Source: Porites lobata
Lineage: Eukaryota; Cnidaria; Anthozoa; Scleractinia; Poritidae
Length of the DNA: 64,000 nucleotides
Assembly: GCA_942486035.1 (NCBI GenBank)
Contig: CALNXK010000167.1
Coordinates: 412,501-476,500, forward strand
Direction: 5' to 3'
Made by a program: the position numbers and the translations under genes
Notes under the pieces: model-generated
What the model saw: only the letters and a program-made list of their open reading frames with translations
The model's database searches: none
What the model was told of the DNA's origin: nothing
Shown here: positions 1-12,500 of the stretch, piece by piece
Layout: each line of letters opens with the position of its first letter
Numbering within the stretch: the first letter of the stretch is position 1

Positions 1-256
1 ATGACCAAATTTTAAGTTAACTTGAGAACGGGAGCGGCAAGGCGATAAATTCTACCATCTGTCTGAACTCGGACACGCTCCCCCCTCTTCAGCTCCAACC
101 AAAATTCCCTTCTTTTAAGTAACAGGGCGAATTGGGATAATCACGAAAAAGTTTAAAAGGATGCGAAGTCTCTTTTTCAGCGACTTTTCCATGGACGTCG
201 CCATTGTCGGATCGTAAGGTCCCTAATGTCTTTGCTCAAACGTCCTAATTGCATAC

Positions 257-588
257 CTTTGCTGAAGTCTGATGGGGCTCTTTATAGAACTGGAAGATCA
301 CCCCATCATCACTGTACTGCAATCTGTACTTGGTTACCCATTGATCGTAGTCACTACTCCCTTGTGTTGCAACACGAGTTAATGTAGTGTAACCACCAAG
401 GTTTATCTCAAGCCATTGGTTGAGATCACTTGAACTAGATGACCAGGCTCCTCTTTTCGTGGTCTTACCGTTGAATAGCATGTGCAACCTGGCCCGTGAT
501 GCACCATGATTGTTATCCCACTGAGAAGAAGCACTTATTTGGGCGTCAGTTATTGCTCCACTTTCCATGCCGAGGGGAGCTATGCAAC
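257..588 (-). CDS. Gene A, F5/8C domain 10, exon a
   Basis: The exon opens after an acceptor ending in tatag with the codons for CIAPLGMESGAITDAQ and ends at SAK before a gtatgc donor. It is 332 nt, two codons longer than the usual 326 nt. The core WLEINLGGYTTLTRVATQG and the YSDDG turn are intact. The matching 'b' exon is not found in bases 1-256, so it lies beyond the left edge and the gene continues. Confidence 0.9.
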
Positions 589-3500
589 CTATATTTAATA
601 ATACATCAAATTAAAAAGTTTCTGACAGATTTACTGTTAATCTTTTTTATACGACCCAGGGTCCACACAGGTACTAAAATAAAATATCCCAATTTACGTG
701 ATGAAAAAGATGATTCCAAAGTGTGAGTTTTTTCGTTGTAATTGAGTGTCGTGGTTTTGAAAACATGAAACACGTTAACTGACCCGAATTACCATCTGTA
801 AAGTTAAAATAATGAATTTTCAATTAATATTTCGTAAGAGCACCTGGACAACCGTACACCTCCGTTCTTAAAGATATGTGATGGTGCCAAGCAAGAGGCA
901 ACAGCCGAATGAACTGAGCTGTGATTGGTGGAATCAGAGTGTGGTATACAACAGTGTCACTGTCTTGATTTCCTTCAAAGACCTACAAAGCAAACAATGG
1001 TTTTAAGAACGACATTGCTTTTAAAACTATTTCAAATTGCAGGGAGGGAGCCTTTAGCTAGCCTGACTAAGAAATTACCTTAAAATTCCGAAAATAATCC
1101 CCGGGGCCTATATTTTTCAAAGGCCCTTTTTGAGGGGCTTATTTTTGGAGGGGCTTATATTTGGAGGGGCTTATCTATGGAGGGAAATTTGCGTTTCAAA
1201 ATCGATTGGGCTAGCTTTATAGTTGGAAGGAAATTTACCGTTGTTTCTTTGTCTTACTTTGTATTTGAGGGCAATTTTCCAAGTACAAGCTCCCCGGGGG
1301 GCTTATATTTGGAGGGGCGATTGAACGGCGGGTTTTTTGCGTTACGAGTTTGGGGGGGCTTATATTTGGAGGGGCTTATTTTCGGAATTTTACGGTATAT
1401 TACTTTTAAGTTGCAGCTCGCTTTTTTAAAACTTGACAATTGCCAATCGATAATTGAAAGTCTTCGCATGCTTTAGAAGATAGATGCCATGTTGAAGACA
1501 GCAGCTTCCAAAACGGTTATATGGAGTCGAAATACCTTATTGTACCTGAAGCAGCATTTTAGAAAGTGGCAAGGAAAGTGTGTGTTAAGTTCGTAGCCTC
1601 CCAAATCTTAGTAAGGCCTCGTCTATTTTAAGAAAAAGTTGTCCAGGGAAAGAGGGTCATCCCCTCAACGAGTGAACTCTAGCAAGCGCTAAAGCCCTCG
1701 CTTGTGCTCTGATTGTCTGTCCTTAACTGAGTAGGCCCGGATGGACAAGAGTTTAAATGGAGAAAAGTTAACTCAGCCAGGACGGTCACTCTACCAGGTT
1801 GACCCAGCTAGGCGGCTCATATTTGTAGCCTAGCCGACTTTTTTTTTTCTCATGTAGACGGTTCGCCAAGTTTGGTAAAAAAATGTAGGAAACCTTGGCT
1901 CACCCAGGGTAGTTCGGGTAGCCACTGCCCCTGCCACTATACCCACTCGGGACATGTTTTCTCCTTAGAAATGGGGTCTGAGAGATACCTTTGCCCTCGA
2001 TACTCCCACCATCTTGTAGGAATGAAAATGTACACCATCATCACTGTACTGTAACATATACTTGGTCACCCATTCATTAAAGCCATTTCTTCCCTGAGTG
2101 GCCAGCCGTGTAATTTTGGTGGAGCTTTCAAAATCAATTTGAAGCCATTGATGATGATCATTTTCATGTGCTGACCAGGCTCCATATTTGCTTCCTACTG
2201 CTTTGGAATGCAGCCTGGCTTGTGCAGCAGAATGGGTGTTGTCCAGTTTTGAAGACGCGCTTATTTGACGATCAGTGATTGTTCCGAGAGCTATTCCAAG
2301 TGCTGCTATACAACCTAAATTGGTAAGAGCAGGAAAAACAAGCTTTCTAACAACGTTTAAAATCAAGGCAAAACGTTAGCATCAGGGGCTGTAATCGAGG
2401 GAAGACAATAGGGAGATGGTTGAGATCCAGTTGTTGGGGATAACGGTGGTGTCAAGGTGATTGTTAGAGCGAATGGCGACTGGTTTCCCAATGTCCATTA
2501 ACCCAAGACAGTCCAACGGTCTTGGATTCCGGATTCCAGAAAATGGATTCCGCATTCCTAGACACTGGAACTTAGATTCCAGATTCCAGATTCTAATCGT
2601 TAGCAGGATTCAGGATTCTAAAGCTTAAGGTGGCTGAACACAGTTTTGTCAGTTTGTGAGTAAATGTCATTTGCCAAATCATGGCAAGAGAAAGGTTGCA
2701 TCTCGCAAGCTGAAACTTGGCAAGTGAAAAATATACTGATGAAAGATTTTGACTGACAGGTAAAATGTGACGATTGAATACAACCTTAAAATTTCACTTT
2801 TGCTCAGTTTACATAAAATTCGCTCGTTAGATTTTCGTTTAAACTTGCACACAACTTACTATAAGTAATCATTACCTTTTTAAAACTTATTTGACCAAAT
2901 TCTAACAGACGTGTTTTTAGATAATCAATAATTCAATTGTACTGTAATTGTTAAATGTGTCACAAAATTCTTCTGTTCAACTTCCATTTTAAAGTTCTCA
3001 TTCTCTAAACAGTCCGGGCCACAACCAGATCTAGATATGTAATTTCACGCAATCTGATTGGCTCAGGGCTCAACCAAAACATTGACTTGACCGCGAAAGG
3101 ACTAAGTATTGCTCCAGTGATAAGATATGAGATGACACTCGTTCACGTACTGATGTTTATTTCTTTTCTTAACCTTACTTCCATAAACACCGTGAGAACT
3201 AAAATAAAGGTAAGAGTATTTTACAAATAAGGTTGTGAAATTACGGAAATACATACATTTCATCCGTGAAAGTAACAAGACGGAAAGGTAAAAACTTAAG
3301 ATTGACAAATAACGGTAAATGATGTCGTGTGTAAACTTAACTTCGTCTAAAATCTAAAAACTTGATTTTACAATGCAATCAGAAATAAAATCGGTTTAAA
3401 GGATAAAATTACAAGGCGCTTAATTAAATAAGAAAATGTAGCGCAAATATTTACCTTGGTGATGTCCTTAAAATCACTAGAACAAGGAAAACTTCTTGGC

Positions 3501-6500
3501 TTCTTGAAATGGATTGACAAGAACTTGTGTCAACTAACCGCAAAAACAGAAAGCTTAACCTTTTAACAACAAAATTGCGTGGCGCTTTCGCGTGCGTCCT
3601 AGCTTGCGTTAGAAAGAACTTTCTCGTTAAATCTACAAATTGCGTTAGCGTGCGCGTGCAGAAAACAAAGATTTCGGATAAAAAAATAAGTCAGTTAAAC
3701 GTGCGGCTAATTGCTGTAGCTACACTCCCACCAAATTATTTATGATTCAAAAGGGACGTAACAATCATGAATAATTTTACTCTGCACATCAAGCATTGCT
3801 ATTGGAACTTGTCTTAGACCACTCCTTCCAACAGGAGGACTACCTTTTGCACTGGTCTTTCGATGATATGGGAATTTGTGTCGTTTTCCTTCTTCTGAGG
3901 ATTTCTGGATCCAAGCTTTATCTTCACAGAACGAACGTGACCTTGTTGATCTGTTGAAGTATCCGTGATCTTGCCAAGGGGCCACTCGTTCCGTGGAACT
4001 TCTTCTTGAACGATTACGATGTCACCGATTTTCAGATTTCTCTTTGGCTGAAGCCATTTTTGTCTTGAATTCAGATTGATGAGGTACTCCTTTCGCCACC
4101 TACTCCAAAATTGTTCTGCCAGAAACTGGACCTTTCGCCATCGTTTCCGGGCGTAGATTTCTTCCTTGACAAAATTTCCTGGAGGTGGAAGAAGTGTCTT
4201 GTTCTTCATGGTGAGTAGATGATTTGGCGTTAGAGGCTCCAAACTCTTTGGATCGTTCAGGCATTGATAGGTCAATGGTCGGCTGTTGATTATAGCCATA
4301 ACTTCGTACAAGAAGGTGCGCAGTGAGGACGTGTCGAGTCTTCCCTTGTAATCGTTGAGAACGGTGTTAAGAATGCTTCTTGTAGTCCTAATCTGCCTTT
4401 CCCATACTCCTCCCCTGTGACTGGAATAAGGGACATTCATAACGAATTCACAGCGATTGGTTGTCAAATATGATTGGATCTTGTCGTTATCCAACTCCTT
4501 CATGGCCTTTTCCAGTTCGTTCCTTGCTCCTACAAAGTTTGAGCCTTGGTCGGACCTTATCTGTTGGATAGGTCCTCGAATTGCTGTGAAGCATCTTAAC
4601 GCGTTGATGAAGGCATCGGTTGTCATGTCATCTAGCTGCTCTATGTGCACTGCTCGAGAACTCATGCAGGTGAATATTACTGCGTATCTCTTCAGTTCCT
4701 TTCTTCTTTCCTTAACTGTGAACGGCCCAAAGCAATCCATTCCACAGTATGTAAAGGGTGGAGTAGATTCCACTCTATCTTCAGGGAGATCTGCCATCTT
4801 CTGGCCTTCTGTTGGTCGTCGCTGTCGTCTGCATTGTACGCATTTATAAATGTGTGAGGCTACTGCGGCATTGAGGCCTAGTATCCATATTCCATAGGAA
4901 CGAATTTCGTTCATCGTCATTCCCTTTCCTTGATGCTTGACCTTCTCATGAAAATGATCAATAATCAGCTCGGTTACGTGAGAACATCTTGGTAGGATAA
5001 TTGGGTGTTTGACATCAAATGGCAAGGTAGAATTTTCCAGCCTCCCGCCAACTCTTATAAGTAAGTTTGCTGCTCTTGGATGGAATCTGCGACTATGCTA
5101 TTTACATTATTATTATCTACTGCTGATAGATTACTGTTTACTTGAACTACGCCTTCTGTAGGTAACGATAACTTCTCTGCAGCATTAAATTCTGTTACCC
5201 CACTTGAGCTAGACATTTCTAGGTCTAAATAAACCTTAATACGTTAGAGTAATCTCTTGTAACTTCTTTAAACTTGAACTTTAAAACTTAATACTTCAGG
5301 CAGCGCCTGTACTACTTAAGCTATTTATGCGTGACACCCGTGGTGTGACAGTACTTCACTTTGACTTAAAATGTAATCAATTACTTAAACTTATTTCTGC
5401 AACTACTACATGCAGAATCTTCTTATTATTGTGTGTCCGTATAAATTATAACGTTCTTGCAACAGAGCTTCTTAACTTGTACTTTACTTGGCCTGTGATT
5501 TGTCGCTGCGCTGAACGTCAGTACTTGACTTGAGAAACTATTTTTAGTCGGACGTCTGACCTTGATCTTGACTTGACTTGACCTTGATTGAACTTGCTTG
5601 TTTTGCCCACTTCGGATCTTCGCTTGATCGATCTTCTGTGGTACATCAAGTTCTCACTATTGCTCCAGTGATAAGATATGAGATGACACTCGTTCACGTA
5701 CTGATGTTTATTTCTTTTCTTAACCTTACTTCCATAAACACCGTGAGAACTAAAATAAAGGTAAGAGTATTTTACAAATAAGGTTGTGAAATTACGGAAA
5801 TACATACATTTCATCCGTGAAAGTAACAAGACGGAAAGGTAAAAACTTAAGATTGCCAAATAACGGTAAATGATGTCGTGTGTAAACTTAACTTCGTCTA
5901 AAATCTTAAAACTTGATTTTACAATGCAATCAGAAATAAAATCGGTTTAAAGGATAAAATTACGAGGCGCTTACTTAAATAAGAAAATGTAGCGTAAATA
6001 TTTACCTTGGTGATGTCCTTAAAATCACTAGAACAAGGAAAACTTCTTGGCTTCTTGAAATGGATTGACAAGAACTTGCGTCAACTAATCGCAAAAACAG
6101 AAAACTTAACCTTTTAACAACAAAATTGCGTGGCGCTTTCGCTAGCTTGCGTTAGAAAGAACTTTCTCGTTAGATCTACAAATTGCGTTAGCGTGCGCGT
6201 GCAGAAAACAAAGATTTCGGATAAAAAATAAGTTAGTTAAACGTGCGGCTAATTGCTGTAGCTACACTAAGCTCGACAGAAACGTCGAACAGGGAACTTC
6301 GAAGCAAATAGCTGCGAGTGCTTTGGGTGGAATGTACCTTGAAGAAAAGCAACAGCAATACGGAGCGGATTAATCGAGATTATTTTATGCGTCATAACGT
6401 TCGATTTACGAATATCGAGATGTTAATGATCGAGAACGCTTTTTGTAAACACCCGTGGATTTCTGATAATATTTCAAGAGACCAGAAACAACTCGACGAC

Positions 6501-9500
6501 TCCGATCGAATTGGAAGAATAGGGAATTTGAATACCGCGATACATTGTAAGTAGAAAGGTTTTAAGAAGTCCTGTTTGGAGAAATTTCTGCGAGCACAGT
6601 TTAGACCTGGAGAAGTCTGTTCTATTCTACTTCGGGGGCAATACCATACGCGCTAAAATCTAATTTCGATCGAAGGATTGATAATGATAATCTTAATGCT
6701 AATTATTCTTGCTGTATATAAATTTCCAGTATATTGAATCGTCACACATGTTGGAAATATGCGAAGGTCAAAGAAATAAATAAAATTTGTAGAAATTGCA
6801 CTCGTGAAGAGTCGTAAGCAGTCATTAACGAACTTCTGTCTTTGCTTATTGCAAATTGCAAAACCCCATTGCGGATGAAAATAATGCAAGTGGACGTATT
6901 CGTGTTCTAATAGTTGTTAAATAGTCACTGAGAGGACGTAAACATAATTTGACAATTGTATTTTGAAAAACAGCTTTGACAAATGAAATAGATGTGCAGA
7001 CTTTACTATTGTTGGTGTCAAAATATTTAATAGAATGGTTTTTCACAAGACAAGAAAACGTAATATATATTTATATCTCTATATTTTTTTAAAAAAATTT
7101 GTTCCTTTAAATTATTGTTATTAAGGGGGTGCATCAGTTGAGACGACTGATGCGGTTCTAATTCTCCAAGGAAGGTGTCACATTGGGATGCAGGGCTAGT
7201 ACAGCATCACAGTAGTTTTTTGGCATGAGAGATTTCATAATACCATTTGTCTACTACCTAGGATATAGTAGTTTTACGGTAGATAGGAATACCACGACTG
7301 TAATATGGGTTACAGACGGATACAATTCTAGTTTAGTCACATTCTCACTTGCATTGGCATTGCAGTAGCAACATTCACTTTTATTGCACTAGCAATCATT
7401 TCCCTCCCTCTCTCCCTCCCTGTTGGGTTTTATTTTGTTCTATTCATGGACAGTGTGATTACTTTTATTATTTGATTGAGGTTGTTTTAATTCTTTTTTA
7501 ATTTGGTCTTTCTTATTTGTTGGAGCACTTTATTTTTATACTAAATATTACCTTTTAGTTATTTACCATGTATTGTATTTTGTTATGATTAATAAAGGCT
7601 GTCTTGTATCCCAACCAATGCCTGGTTTTCTGAGTTCTGTTGATTTAGTGTAAAAACTATGCGATTATAGTAATATCCTGTCACTGTAGGTTGAATACAT
7701 ACACACTGAAAAACTTAGTGAGCACTAAGCCTCTATTATTATTAGATTGTGTTTGTCCTGTATCATACAGTCAAACCCCTCTTTACGGACACCAGCTTAA
7801 TGTGGACTCCCTGTTATTATGGGAAGTTTCCTTGGTCACTGGGGAAAACCCTTAATTTTTCTCTTTATTCAACCCACTTAATACAGACTGACCTGTTAAA
7901 GTGGATAATGGACGTTTTTTTCTTCCTCAATGAACAGATTCTCAGATAAAGTCAACCTCGCTAATCAGCACACTTTATAGTCCATTGTGTGCTGTAGTCA
8001 ACCTCTTTTTTTGTAGGTTAAAAATCCTTACACTTAATTGACGTCATGTCCATGTTCCCAGCATCATGGTACACCAAAATGAATGAATTGTGCACAACAA
8101 TAATAGACCATTTTGACATCAATCGAGTTGGTAAATGTTACATAATTTTTGATCGATTTTCTCGAGACTTCCGTGTGTTTTCATGGACACAGTCTGCAGA
8201 ATAAGAGCTTAGTGATGTTTAAAGATGTTCGGTGTGATGCTGTAGTATTTCGATAAAAAAGTGTATTTTTGTTTTTTATAACAGGACCTGCTTGATATGG
8301 ACACCTCCGTTATAAAGACAGTTCCTATGGCCCCTTCAGTGTCCATATCAATGGGGTTTGACTGTAATTATGAAATATGGAACAGTTTTGTAAGATCGAT
8401 CATTTGGTGTCCTGTTTAAAGTGTATTTTCAGCCATTCTTCACATTTTCTACCTTGCACCTCATAACCTAAGACAAAGTAAACTAACAAATAAATAATAA
8501 TAAATTAAAAAATTATATGAGCAATCGAAAATACAGGCATTTTTTTATGTACCTCAATCTGTGTACATTTATTTCATTGAAATGAAAGGCTTATCCAGGG
8601 ATGACCAATGCTCTTATTATATTGTCAGCATTGACATTTTAATTCAGTAATCGAAAATTGAACTGGTTTGCATTGTTGCATAATTCCTTCTTTGAAGGCC
8701 TTCCCTTGAGTTTTTGCAGGCAATAGCAGTTTGAGGAGTGTTCCTTCCACAGAAACAGTTTTATCCCTTGCTTTCTCCCTTCAGAGGTTTCGGGGTCCAA
8801 GTTACCCGAATTTAAATGATAAACGACTCTCCTACAAGTCGAACACACTTTCTGTGGATGGATTTCTGTGGAGTCCAGCCCAATATCTACGCCAAAGAAG
8901 TTCAAAAGTTCCCGTCGAAAGTTTTCCCACACAAACGGCATCTTCTTTCCAAAAAACCAAGGTGCTTTTCCATCCGACTGCAAAATAACATAAAATAAAC
9001 ATGGCGTTACAAAAACCCGCACGTTAACTGCGCAACTGACTTTTGCATCTTTAAAAGCACAGCACTATGTGAAACTGCTTTGCACTACACCAAACAGACC
9101 ACTATCAACAAGCAATTTTTATGTAGATTAAAAAAAATTTTTTTCCAAAGGTCCAAAAAATGACACTCACCTTCTTTTTTTCGATGTTTTGCGCCTTGTC
9201 GGGCATTTCTTTGAGCTGAAAAACTCTCGTGTTCGGTGGTTTTACCTCCCAAGAACGTACAAACGTTCATCGGACGGCATTTTTTCTTCTCACCCCTGAT
9301 TTCTCATTGTCTAAAGTCACAGCTCTCAAAGTAGTATGGGGAAAGGACACTTCTAGGCCCAGCAAAGAGCCAGGAAGTGACCTTCCCTCGTGTTTCTCGG
9401 CGTGGGCGCCATTTTGCAAATGTGGGTGACGTCATCATATATCCAGATCTGGTTGTGGCCCGGACTGCTACAATACAATAAAAGTGAAAATTCTGCCAAA

Positions 9501-12500
9501 TATCCTCTGTGTACCATTGCTTTTTTCGCCGCCACGTTTGTTTGTCTAATTTAGAACAGGTGCGGTTACGCGAGTTACCGCCGCAAAACTGTGTTCAGTC
9601 CCCTTAACATATTGGATTCCACAAGCGAAATTTCCAGGATTCCGAAATTCGGATTACTTTACATGAGGCGAGATTGGGATGATGATCGCAATGTTTCAGG
9701 TAATGGCATGATGAAAGTGTTAGTGGCAACAGCAAAACCAAAGGGGAAATACATTGCATTATTTATATGAAATCTTCCTCAGTACCTGGGCAGCCATAGA
9801 TCTCTATTCTCATCGATATGCGACTATGCCACCCCACTGGAATCAGCCGAATGAAGCGAGTCGTGACTGGTGGACTCAGAGGGTTGTAAACAACTGTGCC
9901 GTTATCCTGATTCCCGGTAAAAACCTAAATATAGGAAAAATTCCAGAAAGCTATAAATCAACAAATCTCGAAGTTGCAATATTGATTTGTGAGCTGGTTG
10001 CGCTTTCATAGGATTTTCACAAATTTCTTCGAGGACTAGATGAGTTCTGCCAAAAACTTGACAGCCATACCTTCGCTGAATTAACCCCCAACACTTTGAA
10101 AGAGTGAAAGATGTCTCCGTCATCACTGTACTGTAACCTGTACTTGGTCACCCACTGATCATACCCATCTCTTCCTTGAGTTGCCACACGTGTTATTCTG
10201 GTGAAAGTGCCAAGATCCACTTGAAGCCATTGGTTGAGATCATTCTTGAGAGCTACCCAGCCACCTCTTTGGTTCCCAATTGACTTAGAATGCAATCGGG
10301 CTTCTCGTGCGGAATTGGTGTCATCCATTTGTGACGAGGCTGTTACATGGGCATCAGAAATGGTTTGATTTTCCATTCCAAGTGATGTTACACAACCTGA
10401 ATAAATGCATGAATATGTCTAATCATCTGTCTAAACATCTTGGTAATCTTTGGCTAAAGTGAAGCTAATTTCCTAAATTCAGTTTCAAACACTTTTATAG
10501 AAACAAATAGAAGCGCCGTCAAATTAGAGCACCATCTGGTACAAACTAGGTGAGGACACAGGGAGCCCGCACAATCTGTTTGTGTAGCCGATTGTTATTT
10601 TATAGTGAATGTTCCGGATTTACCGTTTGCCTCACCTATAGCGATATGTCGCTAACTATGTATATAAATCAATGATAAATAAACGTTGAATTACCTTACC
10701 TGTGGTATATAGTCGTCCTTAGCTTTTACCTCAAAAGTGGTTTTTTGAGCGATTTTGAAGGAGTTTGATTTCGCCGTTGACTGTTCCTTATAATAGAAGG
10801 ACAAGGGTGGAATCCATGTTTTGAAAGGGCTCCAGTGCCGGAGCGATTTTTTTCCCCAAAATCGCATCGCTCCGCTTTCAAACTCCGTAGCAAAAAGGTA
10901 GAAAGATTCACGTTTCTCCTCGTACCTTCCGATCGAAAATCCATCCAAACAGCCCGGAGCTAGCCGTCGAAGAAAATTAAAATCCCACAGTATTCGAGCG
11001 GCAGGAATGCGTAGCAAGATTCATACGTGCCAGCCACAAACCGTCCCTCTGATTGCCTTTTTTTATTGAATGTCGTTAACCAAATGGTTAAATAATAACT
11101 GATGAAGAAGACTTGGTAAGTGTTTGTTGTTTAACGACATCCAATAAAAAAAAGCCAATCAGCGGGACGGTTTGTGGCTGGCACGTATGAATCTCGCTAC
11201 GCATTTCTGCCGCTCGAATACTGTGGGATTTTAATTTTCTTCGACGGCTAGCTCCGGGCTGTTTGGATGGATTTTCGATCGGAAGGTACGAGGAGAAACG
11301 TGAATCTTTCTACCTTTTTGCTACAGAGTTTGAAAGCGGAGCGATGCGATTTTGGGGAGGAGACGAGGAGAAACGTGAATCTTTCTACCCTTTTGCTACG
11401 GAGTTAGAAAGCGGAGCGATGCGATTTTGGGGAAAAAAATCGCTCCGACACTGGAGCCCTTTCAAAACATGGATTCCACCCTTGTCCTTCTATTATAAGG
11501 AACAGTCAACGGCGAAATCAAACTCCTTCAAAATCGCTCAAAAAACCGCTTTTGAGGTAAAAGGACGACTATATACCACAGGTAAGGTAATTCAACGTTT
11601 ATTTATCATTGATTTATATACATAGCGATATAGGTGAAGCAAACGGTAAATCCAGTACATTTACTTTAAAATAACAATCGGCTGCACAAACAGATTGTGT
11701 GGGCCCCCTGTGGTGAGGATCATTAAAGCGTCAGAATGAAGGAGAAGAGAACTTGCTGTCAAAGTAACCAGATTCTACCGATATTGCATAATACTATGAC
11801 AAGTCGATAATGGGGCTAACAGGGAAACAATATAGACAGGCTCTTTGTATAAATAATTAGTTATGACTTATTGTTCTTTGACACATGTCGGAATACCTGG
11901 ACAGCCATAAATTTCAATCCTCAACGATATCTGACTGTGCCACTCCACCGGCAAAATTCGAATGAAGCGTGCTGTGATTGGTGGTTTTAAAATGTTGTAC
12001 ACAACCGTGTCGCTGTCTTTGTTTCCAACAAAAATCTAAAAAAGTATAATCAAAGTAATAAGCAACTGTGAAAGGTTTGAAACCAGGAGTAATTTCATAA
12101 GTAGGTTGAGTAATATAGTCCGGGTGAACGTAGTCCTGAATAGGACTGTTATTGACAGTTACCTGTAAATATCATTGATACAAGTGGGGAACCAACCAGT
12201 CGTCCTTGATATCGCTGTGTTCAGCACTGGTCCAGCAAAACAACCCGTATTTTTGCGTGGTTCAAGAACACGAGAACGGTCAAAGAAAAGTCCTTGAGCG
12301 CTATGGGCTTGTGAGGCTTGTGTGCTTCGTGCGAAAATCTCATGTGGGTGGCTTAAAAAATCGATTTTAAAGGAGAAAAACCGACTTTTTTGCAATCTTC
12401 GTTCTGAGTTAGGTATGTGAAAGGGGTATCATTTGTCAATAGAAACTGTACCAATGGGGTACCTTTTCCATCAAAAATGGTGAATAAAAGGGTAAGGGGT

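Larger units (their letters stand above)
3107..6266 (-). mobile_element. BEL/Pao LTR retrotransposon, internally deleted
   Basis: Two long direct repeats (3107-3724 and 5658-6266) flank a 1.9-kb interior holding a Pao-type integrase on the minus strand. The element is bracketed by the 5-bp duplication CTAAG at 3102-3106 and 6267-6271. A purine tract (GGTGGGAG) lies directly before the 3' LTR. LTRs start TGTAGCTACA in the minus sense. Protease, reverse transcriptase and most of gag and RNase H are absent, so this is a non-autonomous deletion derivative. It is inserted in the domain 8/9 intron of gene A in the same orientation. Confidence 0.9.

Noticed and set aside
3102..3308. Short protein (SFYLSVLLLSRMK...) repeated at 5518-5859
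   Set aside because: It lies in the LTRs of the BEL/Pao element; the duplication is that of the LTR, not of a gene.
4457..4857. Plus-strand open frames across the integrase
   Set aside because: They are antisense shadows of the integrase frame.
10691..11625. Two similar proteins on opposite strands (GRYEEKRESFY...)
   Set aside because: They are the two arms of one palindromic element; the similarity is due to the inverted repeat and there is no recognisable domain.
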